A stretch of 64,000 nucleotides of DNA from Furcasterigmium furcatum (taxonomy: Eukaryota; Ascomycota; Sordariomycetes; Glomerellales; Plectosphaerellaceae): NCBI GenBank assembly GCA_001599815.1, contig BCIA01000003.1, forward strand, positions 3,844,001-3,908,000, written 5' to 3'. Shown in pieces: positions 11,099 through 24,721 of this stretch (the first letter of the stretch is position 1; the number at the start of each line of letters is the position of its first letter). Below the pieces are notes generated by a model that saw only the letters and a list, made by a program, of their open reading frames with translations, was not told the origin of the DNA and ran no database searches. The position numbers were made by a program, and so were the translations under genes.

Positions 11099-13287
11099 AT
11101 GGGCCTCCGAGACATGATCCGCAAGAAGGAGGAAATCGACAACACCGTCCCGGTCTCCTCCCCGAGCGCCGATTCCGCGGGCTCCTCCCTCCAGAGCCCC
11201 GAGTTCAAGTTCTTCCGCTCCGACACGCACTCCCAAGAGGTCATACACCCGCCGACGCTCAACCACCCCGCGCCGCACAATGACGCCCTCCTCGCCGCCC
11301 ACGCCGGCGGCCGCTCCCGCAGCGCCTCCGTCTCGAGCGAGGTCAGCAACTCCTCCACCAGCAAGGCGAAGAAGCGCCTCTCCGAACGCCTGCATCTCCG
11401 AAGGCCCCGGTCCTCCTCCGCCCACGTCCCCCAGGACTTGCCCGACATCGTCGCCTCCGGCGCCGACGGGAACAACGAGGAGCAGTGGGAGAAGAGGGCC
11501 ACCATGCTGGCGAACAGGACCGACATGGTGCGGAGCAGGCCGGCCACGCCGACGGCCGAGATGAGCAACCTGAGCGTTGCGGACGGCGGCGGCCGGCCGG
11601 GCATGGGGTCCCGGACCCAGTCGAGCGCCAGCGGGCAGATCTCCTCCAAGGAGATCGACGACGATATCCAGGAGGCGATCAGGCTGCACGAGTCGGGCGA
11701 CCTGGAGAAGTCGACGTATCTGTTCGGGAAGCTGGCGGACCCGAATGGGGCGAATAACCCCCTGAGCCAGGTGCTGTACGGCCTCGCGCTGCGGTGAGTG
11801 TCCCTGAGGTTGAGGAGAGATGGGCTGTTACCTGGATGTGCTTCGTCTCGCGGCGCGCAATGAGCAAGACTAACTGGACTCGGGTCACAGTCATGGCTGG
11901 GGATGCAAGCCGGACGTCACCAGGGCCGTCACATACCTGACAGCGGCAGCTTCCAACGCGGCGGCCGTCGAGCAGCTGGCTTTGCAAGCAGGCCTGAAGA
12001 AGGGAGGTGCGGCAAAGGGAGAGCTCGTCCTCGCCATCTTCGAGCTGGGCAACTCGTTCAGACACGGCTGGGGAACGGACCAGGACCCCGTGGCGGCGCA
12101 AAAGGTATGGATATCCATCCATCGTCTGCTTCGCGTTGCCTTCCGTTTCAGCAAGCTGACTTGGAAAAGTACTACGAAACGGCTGCCAACTTGGGCGATA
12201 CCGGTATGAGGACCTGGCCCCGGGTGAATCTATCAAGCGACGAGTACTGATCCCAGGCAGATGCCATGAACGAAACAGGGTGGTGCTATCTCGAGGGCTT
12301 CGGCTGCAAGAAAGACAAGGTGAGTCGCGCGACCGTCTCTGCCCCGAAGAGCATGTCCAACCGCTGCACATCACATCATCACGATGCGATCCCATCTCCC
12401 TGCCCGCGATGCCCGCCCGGATACTGCGGCTTTGGAACTGCCAACCTGAGCGACCGAGTCTCGACAGCCTCACTGCTGCTGCCAATATCACACTCGGCTG
12501 TCGAATCCCATGGCAGAGTCGCTCTCCCAAGGTTGGGCATCAAAGATCTGTGCATATCGGGCTCGCATCCGACCCATCCGACCCCCCACGCCCGCGCCTT
12601 CATCGGAGATCCAAGCTCGTCACATGAGGCTGACATGATGCTCGCAGTACGCAGCAGCTCGCTACTACCGACTGGCAGAAACGAACGGGAACAAGACGCT
12701 AGGAAACTCATGGTAAGCTGGCTGGGCCACCGCTTTCTCTCCTTTCTCCAATCGCGGCGCGCATGCGTCAGCTCTCGTACTCCCCCGGTTTCCCCCCATC
12801 AGATGCAGGCCAGGGCCGACATCCAGCTCGCCTGTCGCGGGTCAGCTGGGCGCGACCGGCTTGATAGGCTCTCGTTGCTCCTCGCCGCCGTCTGCCATGG
12901 CATGGCCCAGCGCCGCGCGCCCTGTTCTCCTCCGTTGGCTTCAAGTGCTGGACAGGGTGCCCAAGATCGCATCGAGAACCCCTTGGGCAGCGACGGCCAT
13001 GCCCCCAGGCTCGCGCGGTAGTCCGTATCGGCTGATGCGACCGGCCGGCCGCGATGCACGCCGCCGCCGTCGCTGCTCGTGAGGTGATGAGCGCGCAGCT
13101 GCCGGCGTCACCCTGCGGCGCCTCCGCCGCCCATTGCCTGTTCCCGACAATATCTGGGCACTGCTATGATTGCCCTGTCTCACTGCTCTGCCCTTGTGGA
13201 CTTGTCGCTGACCTATCTACGTGAAGGATCTGGAAGGAAAAGTACGACCCCGAGAATGCCGACAAGAAAAAGAAGAAGTGGCTGTAG
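11099..13287 (+). CDS. SEL1-repeat protein, Nif1-like
   Basis: A 375-residue protein from six exons: 11099-11793, 11891-12104, 12170-12203, 12261-12319, 12648-12712 and 13227-13287. All junctions keep phase. The N-terminal 200 residues start MGLRDMIRKKEEID and are Ser-rich and disordered, with a basic RLSERLHLRRPRSSS segment. The C-terminal half carries about four SEL1/TPR-like repeats, with typical A-x-x-x-L-G/G-W-C-Y-x-x-G patterns such as ETGWCYLEGFG. The architecture matches fungal proteins annotated as cell-cycle inhibitor Nif1 (fission yeast Nif1 binds the kinase Nim1), but function is inferred from that resemblance only. The last two introns are 328 and 514 nt. The last exon encodes only about 20 residues ending in a Lys run. 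Confidence 0.8.
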
Positions 13288-16200
13288 ATCAGGACAGCTG
13301 CGCGCATCTCCCCATCCCCCGGGCTGGAGGCCGGCGGATAGCTGCGCCGGGTAGCGGCTGGCCAGGCGTCCTGCCATGCCCGCTCGCTCGTTCCCCGTCG
13401 TTCCTGGAGGTCTGACCTCAGCTTCAACCGACCGACTGTGCGGCGGATGGATGGATCCGTTGCACGACAGGAGATCTCTTTGACCGGGGACGCCGTACGA
13501 CGACGACCCCTCGTCTCGCGCCTCAAGCGGGCCCCCTTGTCCGTGGCTGGGGCATGGTCATGGCGGGTTTGCGACATGGCCTGAGGACGGCATTGGGCTG
13601 GCCCGGCCTGGGGTGCAGTATGACCGGTGCAGGTTTTGCTGCTGTAACCACAGCGGCAGATGGGCCATCTGCGTCTCTGCGGCTGCTGTGTGTCGTGACC
13701 ATGGTTCCATATTGAGGGTGGCGGTTGGATGAGACGAGTGGTTTGGCGTACAAAGGATGGAACTCTCTGGGCAACATGGACATTGCTCTTCTGTAGTTAT
13801 TGGATCAAGGGCACCGCTACAGCGTTGGATATAGAGTCAGAACATATCAGTGATTCTACTGGTAAACTTGCTGAGATGTAAATCCCCCCTGGCTATGACA
13901 TAGCAACATAGACTCATGGATGAACGCATGCGGCCCGGGCGAGTCCTCGGCATCTCCCCTCACCCGGCCTGCCCCGACGTCTTGGACACCTCGATGCAAT
14001 CATCAGACGATGTTGACTTCAGAGCGCTCCGTGCTACCGGCTTCTGATCCCCGGGGAGACTAGGGGCCCAAGGGAGCTGGCGGGCTCGGTCCTCAACAAA
14101 TCGAGCGCAATGAGACTTCCGTGTCCCGAGGAACTGGAACTCTGTGGGATGGAAGCCTTTTCTAGCCTAGGAGCGAGGGACGTGACACATGCTGACTGAC
14201 ACAGGATCCTCAAGCTCGATCCCGGTGAGGCTACGTTTCTTTCGCTTTGCTGCAGCCCGCAGTCTGAGTGAGATACGCCAAATATTATGCTTAAACAACC
14301 ACTCTATTCCTCGTGGGAAATAGCCTCGGAAGGCCAGGATGTCTTGGACTTAGAAGGGAGGGCGGCAAGATCCCAAGGTAGAATCGACGGCCTCTGAGAG
14401 ACTCGCGTTGGACGAGCCGGACTCGAGATGCCCGTAGCCGCGAGCCTCGGGCGCACGGCGGTTATGGACTGTTTCGAGCGGCCGTCATACTCGTACGTGC
14501 GTGCCTTGACCGGCACATTTACACGAGGGGGCCACCGCGAGGGGCAGACGTAACATCAACCTCGACCCATGCCCCTGAATCCTCCTCCCTATCGTGTAAA
14601 CTTTACCACCCTACTACCACTGTAACCATCTCACGTCAGGCAGGATCTTGACCCTGTAACCCCATGACGTCTCTCGCCGGTAGCGATACACCAGCCAGGC
14701 GTCCGAGAGTCATCAGATCGAGCGATGGCCACACACATCCCATCGCCCAGCCCAACCATCTCCCCAGGTCTGCCCACCTGTCTCACCCGCACCACAGAAG
14801 CAGAACGGGCAGAACTGAACAGACCACCCACACCGATCTGCGCCCCGGGACGCACGCTGCACCTCGCCCTGCCCAACCAGCTTCCCCGGGGTGCTGCCCC
14901 CTCACGAGAGCGCTCGCTGCAGGGCCGCCGTCCTCTTCCCCGCAGCAGCGCCGTCGCCCACGAGATCACATCACGCCCGCCGAATTGGAAATTCACAAAC
15001 AGCCGCGGACGTCTACTATCAGTAAGTAACTTCCGGGAGGGAGGGACTGACCGTCACGGGCCGGGTGCTAGCCAGCCCGCCGTCGCCCCCTTAGCGCTTC
15101 CTTATCCAGACTCGCCAGTACTAATGGATGCTTCTTGTCGAGGTCAGACACAATGGGCACCCACGGGAGCATTTCACCGACGAGGCGTGCCCGGTGTCTC
15201 AGACATGATCAGACCCTGGCGCTGTCTCACGCAGGGCACCGACTCACGCGGAGACATACCGTCTAAGACCGTCGGCCGGCACTGAGACGGGGGGGAGCAG
15301 CTCGCGCGAGCTCGGCCGTGAGGCCCTGAGCGGACAGCCAAGTCGCTCGTGTTAGTAGGGGGAGCATGGGGGAGAAGGCACCAGCTCTGGCAGCCAGCCA
15401 GCCCCCCATCATCGCCCACGCCGCTAGACATGCACCATCCTTCGCTCTGCCCTGCCACCATCCTGAACATCCCGCTCTGGGCTTATGTTTCCAAGTTTGG
15501 AGTACGAGATCCCATGCCAAGGCCAAGGCACGCGGTGTTTCCTTCGACCACTCTCGCAACGGATCATCGTCATCTGTCCGGTGGCTCAGTGGCAGTGGGT
15601 GTGCTTCGTTCCACTCTTCCGCCGCAGTCGAGGATCACGGGAGTCGCTGGCAGCCTGAACACCAGTCATTCTGCCTGGCAGCCGACAGACTGGCGGTCGT
15701 GGGAGTCACGTCAAGCTAAGGTAGGCAACAACAACAGGTGGGCTGCTGGGTGAAAGAGATATCGCTGTGATACCTCGGTTCATGTGCTAGCTAGGTAGGT
15801 ACAAGACATAGAGAAGCTCAACCTGCCGTTGCGGCTATGGCCATCTGACGAGGCGCATCCTCCCTCAGTGTCTCCTGAATGAAGAAAAATGTTCGCTCGC
15901 TTGTTGGTGTTGTCGTGACAGTTCGTTTCATGAGAGAGTCCATAGTCTTCGTGTCCCGTCAATCCTCAGTCGTCAAGATCGTCATATCCACCCGTCCTCC
16001 GTGTCCTAGCCATGCTGTCCAAACCCTTTCTCATGCCGTGAGACCCGTCCGTCCCTCCATCAATTTGTACTTCCCAGAACCATCCAATGCCGTTGTGTGC
16101 CCCTTTACCCTCAGTAACCCAAGTCCGTGAGACCAGCTCTGCCCACGCAAGCTTCCCAGGCTCCCTGTTCCCCCCGTACGTACCGACAAACCAACATTGT

Positions 16201-16631
16201 ACAAGAAGCTTCGACAGGCAATCGAAGAAACTCTTTGGCACTGGAAACCAAGCTTTCCGCCTCTGTTGTTGCCCCCCTGGATCAGGTCCAGGTCCAACAC
16301 ATTTGATCCCCGTTGTCGAGCAGGAAATCACCCAAAAATCAAAATGACTCTAAATCAAAAATGCTCGCTCGCTTGCTTGCTAAAAAACCAGACAAGCCCC
16401 AAAAAGATCGCAGTCAAGTTATGCTTGAACTGGGAGAATGGTAAGAATAGCCGGATGGTGAAGATGTGATGCGTGAGCAACAGTGTCTGTGGTGCTGCGG
16501 GAGCGGCGGTGGCTGTATACGAGATTGTTGAAGAGAGAAAGTGACACGAAATAGATGGGAGATGTGTGTCGAGAAGGGGGGTTCGGAAGTCGTGAGATGT
16601 CATGTCTTTTGATTCATAGAGTCGTGATTCG
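13288..16631. other. 3.3 kb intergenic stretch
   Basis: This lies between the Nif1-like gene and the bZIP gene (convergent). The open frames here have no initiator context, domain or consistent codon pattern, and I support no gene. The last few hundred nt before 16632 are AT-richer and probably form the bZIP 3' UTR. A TAGGTAGGTAC motif occurs near 15790. Confidence 0.4.
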
Positions 16632-18573
16632 TCAAGTCGATTCCATGCGTTGCTGCTGCTGCTCGTTCTGCTGAGCATTGTTGCTTTCCGCCACCATTTT
16701 CGCGAAGTTCTTGACGACTTCGCTGGGGATCTGGTCCCAAAGAAGCGACCGCGTGTACACTTCTGCGGCCGACTGCTTATTGTTGTTGTTGTTGTTGTTG
16801 TTATTGCGCATCGAGGCCAGCGCCTCGGCAAGGTTCCTGCGCCCCTGAGAAGTGGTTCGCTGGGGAGGGTTTTGGAGGAAGTCCTGAGAGTGCACCCCGT
16901 TGTACTGAGCCGCAGACAGAGAGAAGATTTGCTCGTTGGTCTGCGCCTCAGTGGGCTGCGTCAGCGAGTCTCCCAGTCGACCGAGCATCGATGGGGCGAC
17001 TCCGCCCATGGAGGTGTCGTGGATGGCGAGGTTGGGATCGCTGGCCCAGGCAGCGCTGGATGGCTGAGGTGCCGGGGCCTGCATCGAGCCCGACGCATCG
17101 TTGACGCCAGCGTCTTTGAAAACATTTTCGAGAAGAGTTGCGGCCTCGGCACGAACATCGTCGGATACTCGGGGGATACTGGGAGTGGAACGGTTTGAAA
17201 GGACAAAAGCGCCAACGAGGAAGAGCATGAAGAGGAGACCACCCTGGGAGGCGGGCTTCTCGACCTCGGCAGGGAACTGAATCTCGGCCTTCTTGGTGGG
17301 GACGACGGCCTGCTCTTGCTTGATCTCGGGCTCGACTTGGAACTCGCCGAGGAAGTTGACATTGTCCCAGGAGCCGGGCATTCCCAGGCCATCCATATCG
17401 TCGTATGTGGACGAGAAGCCGCCGGAGCCGGCTACGTTGGTCGACATGGCCGCACTCTCCAGCCTTTGGACGTGGTCAGTCAGGACGCTGACCTTCTTGC
17501 GAAGTTCACCCGTCTCGATGGTGTGGACGCGGACCATCTCCTCCTTCTCCATGGTGATGGATTCGATGTACTCCTGATACTGTTGCTTCTCCCTCAGGAG
17601 CTGCTCCATCTTCGTCTTGAGGTCGGACATCTCCTCCTCCATGTCGGTTAGGATGACAGTGAAATGCTTCTTCTCATCCTCGAGGCGTTCGGTGTGCTGC
17701 TTCTTGCGCTGACGAGAGTCGAGACTAGAGTAGGGTTAGCCAAACAAGTTCAGGACGTACGCAGATTCGAATGGTCAACACTTACGCAGCTTGACGATTC
17801 CGCAACAGTCGCTTCTGCTGCTTCAACTCCTTGATTTCCTGGTCGTCGCTGGATTGGGCAATAAGCTGGTCAATGTTGCCCAGGTTGCGCTCGGCCGGGA
17901 TCTCAAAACGAGCGTTCTTCTTCCTGATGCCGTCACCCCTGCGCATGTCGTTGTGTGAGCGGATGGCCGGGCTGCCAGACCGCATCTTCTTGGCATCGCT
18001 CGGGCCTGCCCAGCCCTTCTGTGGCGAGGTCGGGATGGACTGGTTACCGGAACCGATGGACGAGAACAGGTTGAGCTGTCCTGTGGGGTTGGTGAAGGGG
18101 GTCTGCCCTTGCATGGGACGCTGGAAGATGGAGGCAGCGGAGGTGTCATACTCGGCGGGCATGTTGTCGAATTGCTGCATAGGCGTGCATGACCCAGAGC
18201 TGTGGCCCATCGACCATCCGTTGTTGCGGGGCCCAAAGGAGGAGTGCTGAGTCTGGTCCATGCGCATGAATGGGTTGTTGCTGTGTTGCTGCGGCTGCTC
18301 CAGGAAGGGGTTATTTGATGGTACGGACTGCATCTCGACGGACTGCCAGTCCTCGGCCTTGGGTGAGAAGAGTGACGAGCCGACAGCAAAGGAGTCTCGC
18401 CGACTGTCGACCATCGGAGGGGACATTTCCAGGCCGGAGTCGACTGCGCTGTGATCGAGGATGTTTTCGTCGAGGATGTGGTCTTCCTCCTCGAAGTACT
18501 TCTGTGCTTGATTTGTGTCGACAGACAGAGGGGCTGTTCTGTAGAAGGACTGCATCTGGAAAGCTGAGACCAT
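16632..18573 (-). CDS. bZIP transcription factor with a C-terminal hydrophobic segment
   Basis: A 626-residue bZIP protein from two exons, 17786-18573 and 16632-17724. The 61-nt intron splits the basic region. The basic region reads RLLRNRQAALDSRQRKK (N-x7-R spacing) at about residues 254-270. A long leucine/methionine zipper coiled coil runs to about residue 350. The N-terminal 250 residues are Gln-, Ser- and Asn-rich, as in an activation domain. At residues about 423-439 there is an uninterrupted hydrophobic run (GLLFMLFLVGAFVLSN) flanked by Lys/Glu-rich sequence. A polyasparagine tract follows near the C-terminus. The ascomycete family includes Neurospora ASL-1-like proteins, but I do not assign orthology. 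The hydrophobic run suggests membrane tethering, which is inference. The upstream region is unusually long. Confidence 0.85.
16778..16806. repeat. GTT/AAC microsatellite encoding polyAsn
   Basis: Nine near-perfect trinucleotide units inside the bZIP coding sequence. On the minus strand they read AAC/AAT and encode a run of about nine Asn. Such runs vary in length between strains. Confidence 0.85.
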
Positions 18574-21500
18574 GGCAGTGAAGTTGGAGCGCGGCGGTTT
18601 TGACTGCGGCGCTCTGGAAGAAATTGTTCGTCTCCGCCTCTTTTTAGAGAGCCGGTGCTCTGATTTGCGATGTCAGTAGGTGTGCTGGGGACGACCGGGT
18701 ATGCTGGAGGAGGCGGAGAGTGCGACGGGAGCGGTCCGCTGCATGTATAGGGCAAGGCCGTCGAGTTCAGGGCAGCCGGGATGGTCTAACGTCGAGGAAG
18801 GGTGTCGACGATACAAAAAGAGAAGGAGGGGATATAAAGAGAAGCGGAGCGCTGATGCGATCACGACTATGTGTGTATGTGGGTGGAGGGAAGAGAGTCC
18901 CGATGGGTGGTGGTACGTGGGAAGGACGAGAGTGCGGGCTGAGGTCTTGATATGCAGGTCTGGGGAATGGAACAGGTGCGTCTTAAAAACGGGATGAGGG
19001 GGATGGATTGTGAGTGCAGGACCAAGGAGAAGCGAGGACATACGGTTGGTTGGTGGTTGGACTGGATTCGCGTGATAGTGCAGCGATGCGCTCCTCCGGA
19101 TCTTGTGGCCTTGGATGCGATGCTGAGCTGGACGAGGAGGTGGAGGAGGAGGGGAGGGCAGAAGGCCTGGTTGATAGAACAATAATAAACAAGAGTGTCG
19201 CAAAAGGAGAGCGACGGTCTGTCTGTTGGGTTGGGGGGTGCTCGTGAGAGTCGAAATGGATGTACGGATCTGGATGTACGCCGGTGGTCGGGTGTGCGCA
19301 CGGCGCGGGAGGGTGGGTAGCACCTGGGTTATGTACTCTGAGCGAGCGCAAGCGGCAGTTCAGTGTGGGATGGCCAGAGAGAATACTTCCTTGGTGGAGG
19401 CCCGGAGAGCAAGGGTGCTCGTGCTCAGGATACGGTCAGGCTGGTCAGGGTCGGTCCAGGGAGTGGGGTAAGAAGGCGGGCGAACGAGAGGCCATCCGGG
19501 ATGACGAGACTCGCTGGCCGGCCGTTCGTGGAGGGTGGGAGCAGAGGACCGAAGGGTGTGCGACAAGAACTTGGGAGACTCGTCGGTCGAGCTGCCAAGC
19601 CGGGGCCGTGTTGTGTGATCTGAGAATACCTTATTATTCCTCAAGGCGATGAGACCATCCTGTTCCGGCTGAAGCCTTTCGTCGATGGCACTTGTACGGT
19701 TCTCAGAAATCCCCTCCGGTATCATCCTCCTCCAGAGGCTCCGTCTCTGACCCTTGAGCCCGAAGAACAGTGATATGCCGTGTCACAGCTGGTGGCTGAT
19801 GGAGGAGACCGTTTGCCGGCCCTCTCTAGGCAAACGGAGAGGGACCCTCAGCTTGCCAGGACGAATGAAGTACAGACCGCCTCGGGGCAGCAGGCCACGG
19901 CCATGCTCGCCGCGTCGTGACTCAAAACAGAGCCTAATCAGATTTACGCGGCCTGCCAGTCGAGAGGTGTCGCCCGCCAGACATCGATCATGAGAGCGGA
20001 CTATTACCCCACGCTATGTTCCCAGAGACTCCCCTGACTGCAAGTTGCGGTGCCTTGTGGGATGTGACGGTGAGAGCCCTCACAGACGAATAGGGTCACT
20101 GAAGACCATGATGACGACTGTCGATGGGCGGCGCAAGGCATGATACTGCCTGGGTCATAATATCCACGACAAGGAATCGAGTGGCCGGGGAGATCGGAAG
20201 CGCAAACGGAGAGAATCAAAATAGAATGGTCAAGGAAACCCGTGAAGCTGCTGCACCAAGCTGGGGCTGGGCTGGGCTTCGGAAGATCCGAGTCGGAAGA
20301 CTGCCCGCGCGCCCAGGGGGGTTGGGATGAGCCCAATAGGGAGAAGGGTTGAACCTGGGAACTCGTCCCAGAGAAGAGACGGTGAAGGTTGAAGTGAGAG
20401 AATGGGAAAAGCAATGTCATCGGGCCCCGTGCGAATCGCCGATGGAAAGTGACACGAGAGCCAATCATTTCGACAGCCTTCGGTGCCGCCTTCCTCTTTC
20501 CGGGTCCGGGGATGTGGGAAAGACCGTTGACAGGGGCGCGGCAGGAAGTAGCTCGTTAACACGGGGCTCAGTGGTCTGGCCGGAGTCGCGATAGAGAAAT
20601 ACCCCCAAGCCCTTTCAGACCAACTGAGCAGGTCCTTCCCAGTCCCAAGCACCTGGTCAGGTTGGGCAGCGACGACCCCTTCTTCGTCGTCTCCTGCCTT
20701 TCTCCCCCGCGGACTGACCCAAACCCCTCCTCGCGTGGTTGATACCCAAAGCATCCTCTCGACCCTGCAATGACCACTCATCCTCAACACCCAAGAGATC
20801 GAAGCCCCCCTCTGGAGCGCCATCGACACCGCTAATGGCCTACCCGCTACGCCCTCCAAGCAGCCACTGTCTCTGAAGTCCAGGCTCCGGTCACCTGGGT
20901 CCAGTGGGATGATAGGCCATGTTCAGGGCGTCGGCGGGCGATGAGCCCAGATTCAGAACGACATGGCCAGGGAGGACAGGACCACATGAGAGTGACCTCA
21001 CCAGGTCGTTTGTGAGAGTGATCATGAGTCTCGCTTCACGCGAGCTGCTTACCACCAGGGCTCCGGCAGAAAACCGTCCATAAACGGCCCGGCTTTTCAA
21101 CAACATAGCCATTTACATAGCGCAGGATGCTGCCGTGCTCGGCTATCCGACTGCGACGAAGGGCCGCCTGGAATTGTCCGGGCAAACAAATCGTCGGCAG
21201 CACCATCGCCGAGCTTCAGTCCGTGACTCGTTCAGCCAGAAAAAAAAGGCGGTGGCTGGTTCAGACGAACCTCTCCTCACGGAGAACCCGTCCCGTCTTG
21301 GTACCCATTGTTTGGTGCCTGACGAGGCCCTGGAGCATTGCTTGCTGTGCTGAAGATTTGGACACCCACCACTCAACACCTCGATCACCGGAGTCCCCCA
21401 CTGTGCTCGAAGGCCGCATAAATGGCCGGCTCCATCTCGACCACGGCCGTCATTCGCTTCGTTTATCTCGCACTGAAACTGCACCGGCCCCATCGACGTC

Positions 21501-24500
21501 CAATTCGCACTTTCCAGTCTCAGGCCGCGACTTTCGCGCCGTCTCTGCTGCTCTGCGCGCGTTGGTGTCGCGTTGTTTGCAGAAAAGCGCAGCTCGATCA
21601 CACGCGCCAACCGTCGCCAGATTCATGCGTACCGGCCGCGCGGGTCCTCGAAACGGCCAGGAGAGATCGAAAACATGAGCCGGTGCGAGATCCGCCACAG
21701 GCAGTCCCTGGACTTCGGCCCCGTTTCAATCATTAGCGGGCTCTCAAGGCCAATCACTCAAGTGAGGCGACAGAGCTGGGCTCATGAGGATCCAACCTCC
21801 CCACCCATCACGAATCCTCGACTGAGAGGGCTTGGAACTGTCATCGGCCCAAAACAATGCCGGTTGCTCCTTCCGGCCAAGCTCCATCCCATGTCAAAAG
21901 CCGCCCCCAAAGCCTGACTGTTTCAGCCGTTGTCGTTTTTCTAGAACGGGCATCTCAAACCTGACAGCAGAAAGAGAGTCATACCGAGGTCAACTCTCAG
22001 CGTTGGCTGGCAAGCTGGTGCTGTTCGACAGGCCAGCCACGAGACCGCACGTGCCCAGAAGGCAATGGAAAGCTTCAAGAGACTAATCGGTCATCTTGTC
22101 GTGACAGAAACGCCGCGGTCCGGTGGGGGTTTGCCTACCTCGGGACGTCGACATATCGCAGTATCACGCTCACGAGTCTATTTCTGACCCGGGGTCACTC
22201 GAAATATCCTCAACTTCTCGTTTCTTTGGCGCCCAGCCGGCCCAAAGCCGCCTCATGAGTGGCAGTGCGCAGTGTAGCCACGATCCCGCCGATTGTCATG
22301 GCTTTTCCCGATCAGGACATTGGATGTTCCTCGCTGGATCACCATACACTGACGGCAGCCTCCTTTGCCGGTGGCGTTGGTGATAGATCTTTACAAGGCT
22401 CACCCCGGTGAGATTGCCCGACTTTGAGAGCGGTTGAAGCAACCACCCTGGCCACATCATGCAGTTCCAAGGTTTCAACTCTTCCGGACTGAAGGAGCTT
22501 CATTCAACGGCGAGGGTCCAGATCTTTCATGATGGATGGATATCCCGGCTGACCCAGCCGCACCCAGCCTCGGGGCCCATTAAACGAAAATTCCCAGGCC
22601 CGAAGAATTAAGCCTCGACAAAGTAATACTCAGCCACGGCTTCGGTTGTGAGATCAACACCTGCTCCCGAGGATGTGGTCAGATCGACTCTCTCACCGTT
22701 ACATCCCGCCGCCTGTGCGTCCAAGGGGCCCACCGAGAAAGGTTGAGCGCGAGAATCTTGACCGCTCGGAAATTACAAGCAATCATGCGCAGGGTCCTAG
22801 GAGCCGTCGTCGTGGGGCTTTCCTGCCAATCCAGGGCCAGTCTCGGTCGACTGTTACTGTTGCAGCGTCGTGAATTCCGTGTGTGAAAATAACAGTCGTC
22901 TTGTCGATGTGACTCAGACGTGCCTCTACCCCTTGGCAACGCCAGCGGCCAACGCTTCATGGCAGGATTCTCGAATCTCACATGTTCGGTGCTGCCCAAG
23001 TGGATTCGGTCCATGGATCTCAGGTTCCCCGTCCACACAGGATGCTTGATGATGAGCGGTGAAGACCAGCAACGTCTGAGTTCGACGGTCCGGTCCCGCG
23101 GGGATGCATCATGGCAGGTCGTGAAGGCAGAGCTCCGACGCGCGGCTCCTTTCGGAAGATCTCCCCCAGACAGGCATCGTGGTTGTTTCAATTCCCTGGA
23201 CCTTGCCTATCCAAGCGAGTAATATCACGACCCCCATGGCCATAGCTCCCAGATGACGACAGACGCCTTAGATCAACATCTGCGCAGCTCCATTCCATGG
23301 GGCAGGTGAAGACGTGAGGCTTCACGTCACTGTGAATGCTTCTCAACGATGGCCATGCCTGCCCTGCCTCTTGATTTGGGAGGATTGCCGTGTCTGGCGC
23401 CGCCTGCAGGGCCTCGATCCCAGGGACAACCTCAGCTGGGCCAGCCGCGTCATGCGATGGTAGGGGAGATCAGCATAAGGGACAAAGAAGCAAGGCGGCC
23501 GAGGTCATGGCAAGACATGACCCTGTTTCATTGAAGCAGGGTATTCTCGTGCGAAGCAGATTTCGTGAGCTTGCTCGGGGTCGGAGATGTTCGTGCAAGC
23601 CGTTCCCACAGTCTAGGGTAGACCTGTGAAACTATCATGCCAACGAGAAAGTTTGTAGATGTTGGTAATTTTCAGTTTTCTCCAAGTTTTTTTATTGAGC
23701 CTAGCTACCACAACGTACCTATGTGTAGGCCAAGTCTGGCCTCAGATGACCTCCCGCTTGACGAACCTCTCGTGCCCAACATTACTGAGGCAGAGCTGTC
23801 GACTTTGGGCGTGCATCCCAGTCTCATTACAACTATTTTCGCGCACGATACTCACAGGACCATTCTCATACTCTGAATTATGTCGGTGACTCCTGGCTCG
23901 AGATAGTTAAGGGGTCGACTCGTTCCATGACAACCCATTACCTGAAGCGCCAATATCAGGCAGACGCCTCAAGATGCGTATCACGGGCCAGTATCAGAGT
24001 CATGTCATCTCGGAATTACCGCCTGTTTGAGTCCTAAAGCGCCAAATCACGAGAAGTCGCACTCATCATCGGATACCCAAATGAGTGTGTTATTCAGAGC
24101 CCGAGGCCGCCAGGCCGTCTGACTGTGTGCGTTTCAAGAACGAGAGGAAAGCCGTCTACGCAGGAACTGAACCTCAGTGGCGAGAGGATTTGATGGATCG
24201 GTTGAGTACCAGCCGGGTCTATGTCCCCTCAGGTCTCTCACATGGCCAGTAACCACTGCTCCGTTGCCACCTTCTATGTATAATAACAGGACTCTCGCGT
24301 GCATCCTATAAACCGATGCCTGCACTCAGGGATGGTGCCTGCGATGACGGGGCGTGGACACTGGCTCGCACCCGATGAATCATCCTCACCCACAGTAGTT
24401 CCGAGCCTGTAACGTGGACAAACCGCCCTTACCTCGAGGCAATGTGCTTTGCTGGCTCGGAGCACTTCGCACTGAGCATCACAGCTCACGCATTGTGAAG

Positions 24501-24721
24501 AATAGCTATCGGAAAGTCGAGTACAGAGATAACCAAACCTGTTGATACCAACTCCCCGCATTAGTGAATGCCGATATTATCCAGAGTCACTCAACGCAAG
24601 GCTCTCACCGGATGCTATAGAGTTTCATTCATTCCTATGGACAGTCATGAGCAACATATCTCTCCGTGTGTATCATCGCTACGAAGGCTGCCTGCAACTC
24701 CATGCTCCCCGCTGCGCTTCC
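18574..24721. other. 6.1 kb gene-free stretch upstream of the bZIP gene
   Basis: No supported protein gene, tRNA or transposon was found between the bZIP start and the MOB2 stop. Composition is similar to other gaps and is not AT-rich, so it does not look like a RIP-mutated repeat. The 800 nt next to the bZIP ATG are pyrimidine-rich on the bZIP strand and carry several overlapping ATG-initiated frames, which fits a long 5' leader with upstream ORFs. The rest may hold distal regulatory DNA or non-coding transcripts. The last 200 nt probably include the MOB2 3' UTR. Confidence 0.4.

Noticed and set aside
14725..15285. 186-codon frame in the 13-16 kb gap
   Set aside because: Pro/Arg/Ser-rich translation without motif or splice-consistent extension. 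The neighbouring frames are similar, as in non-coding GC-rich DNA.
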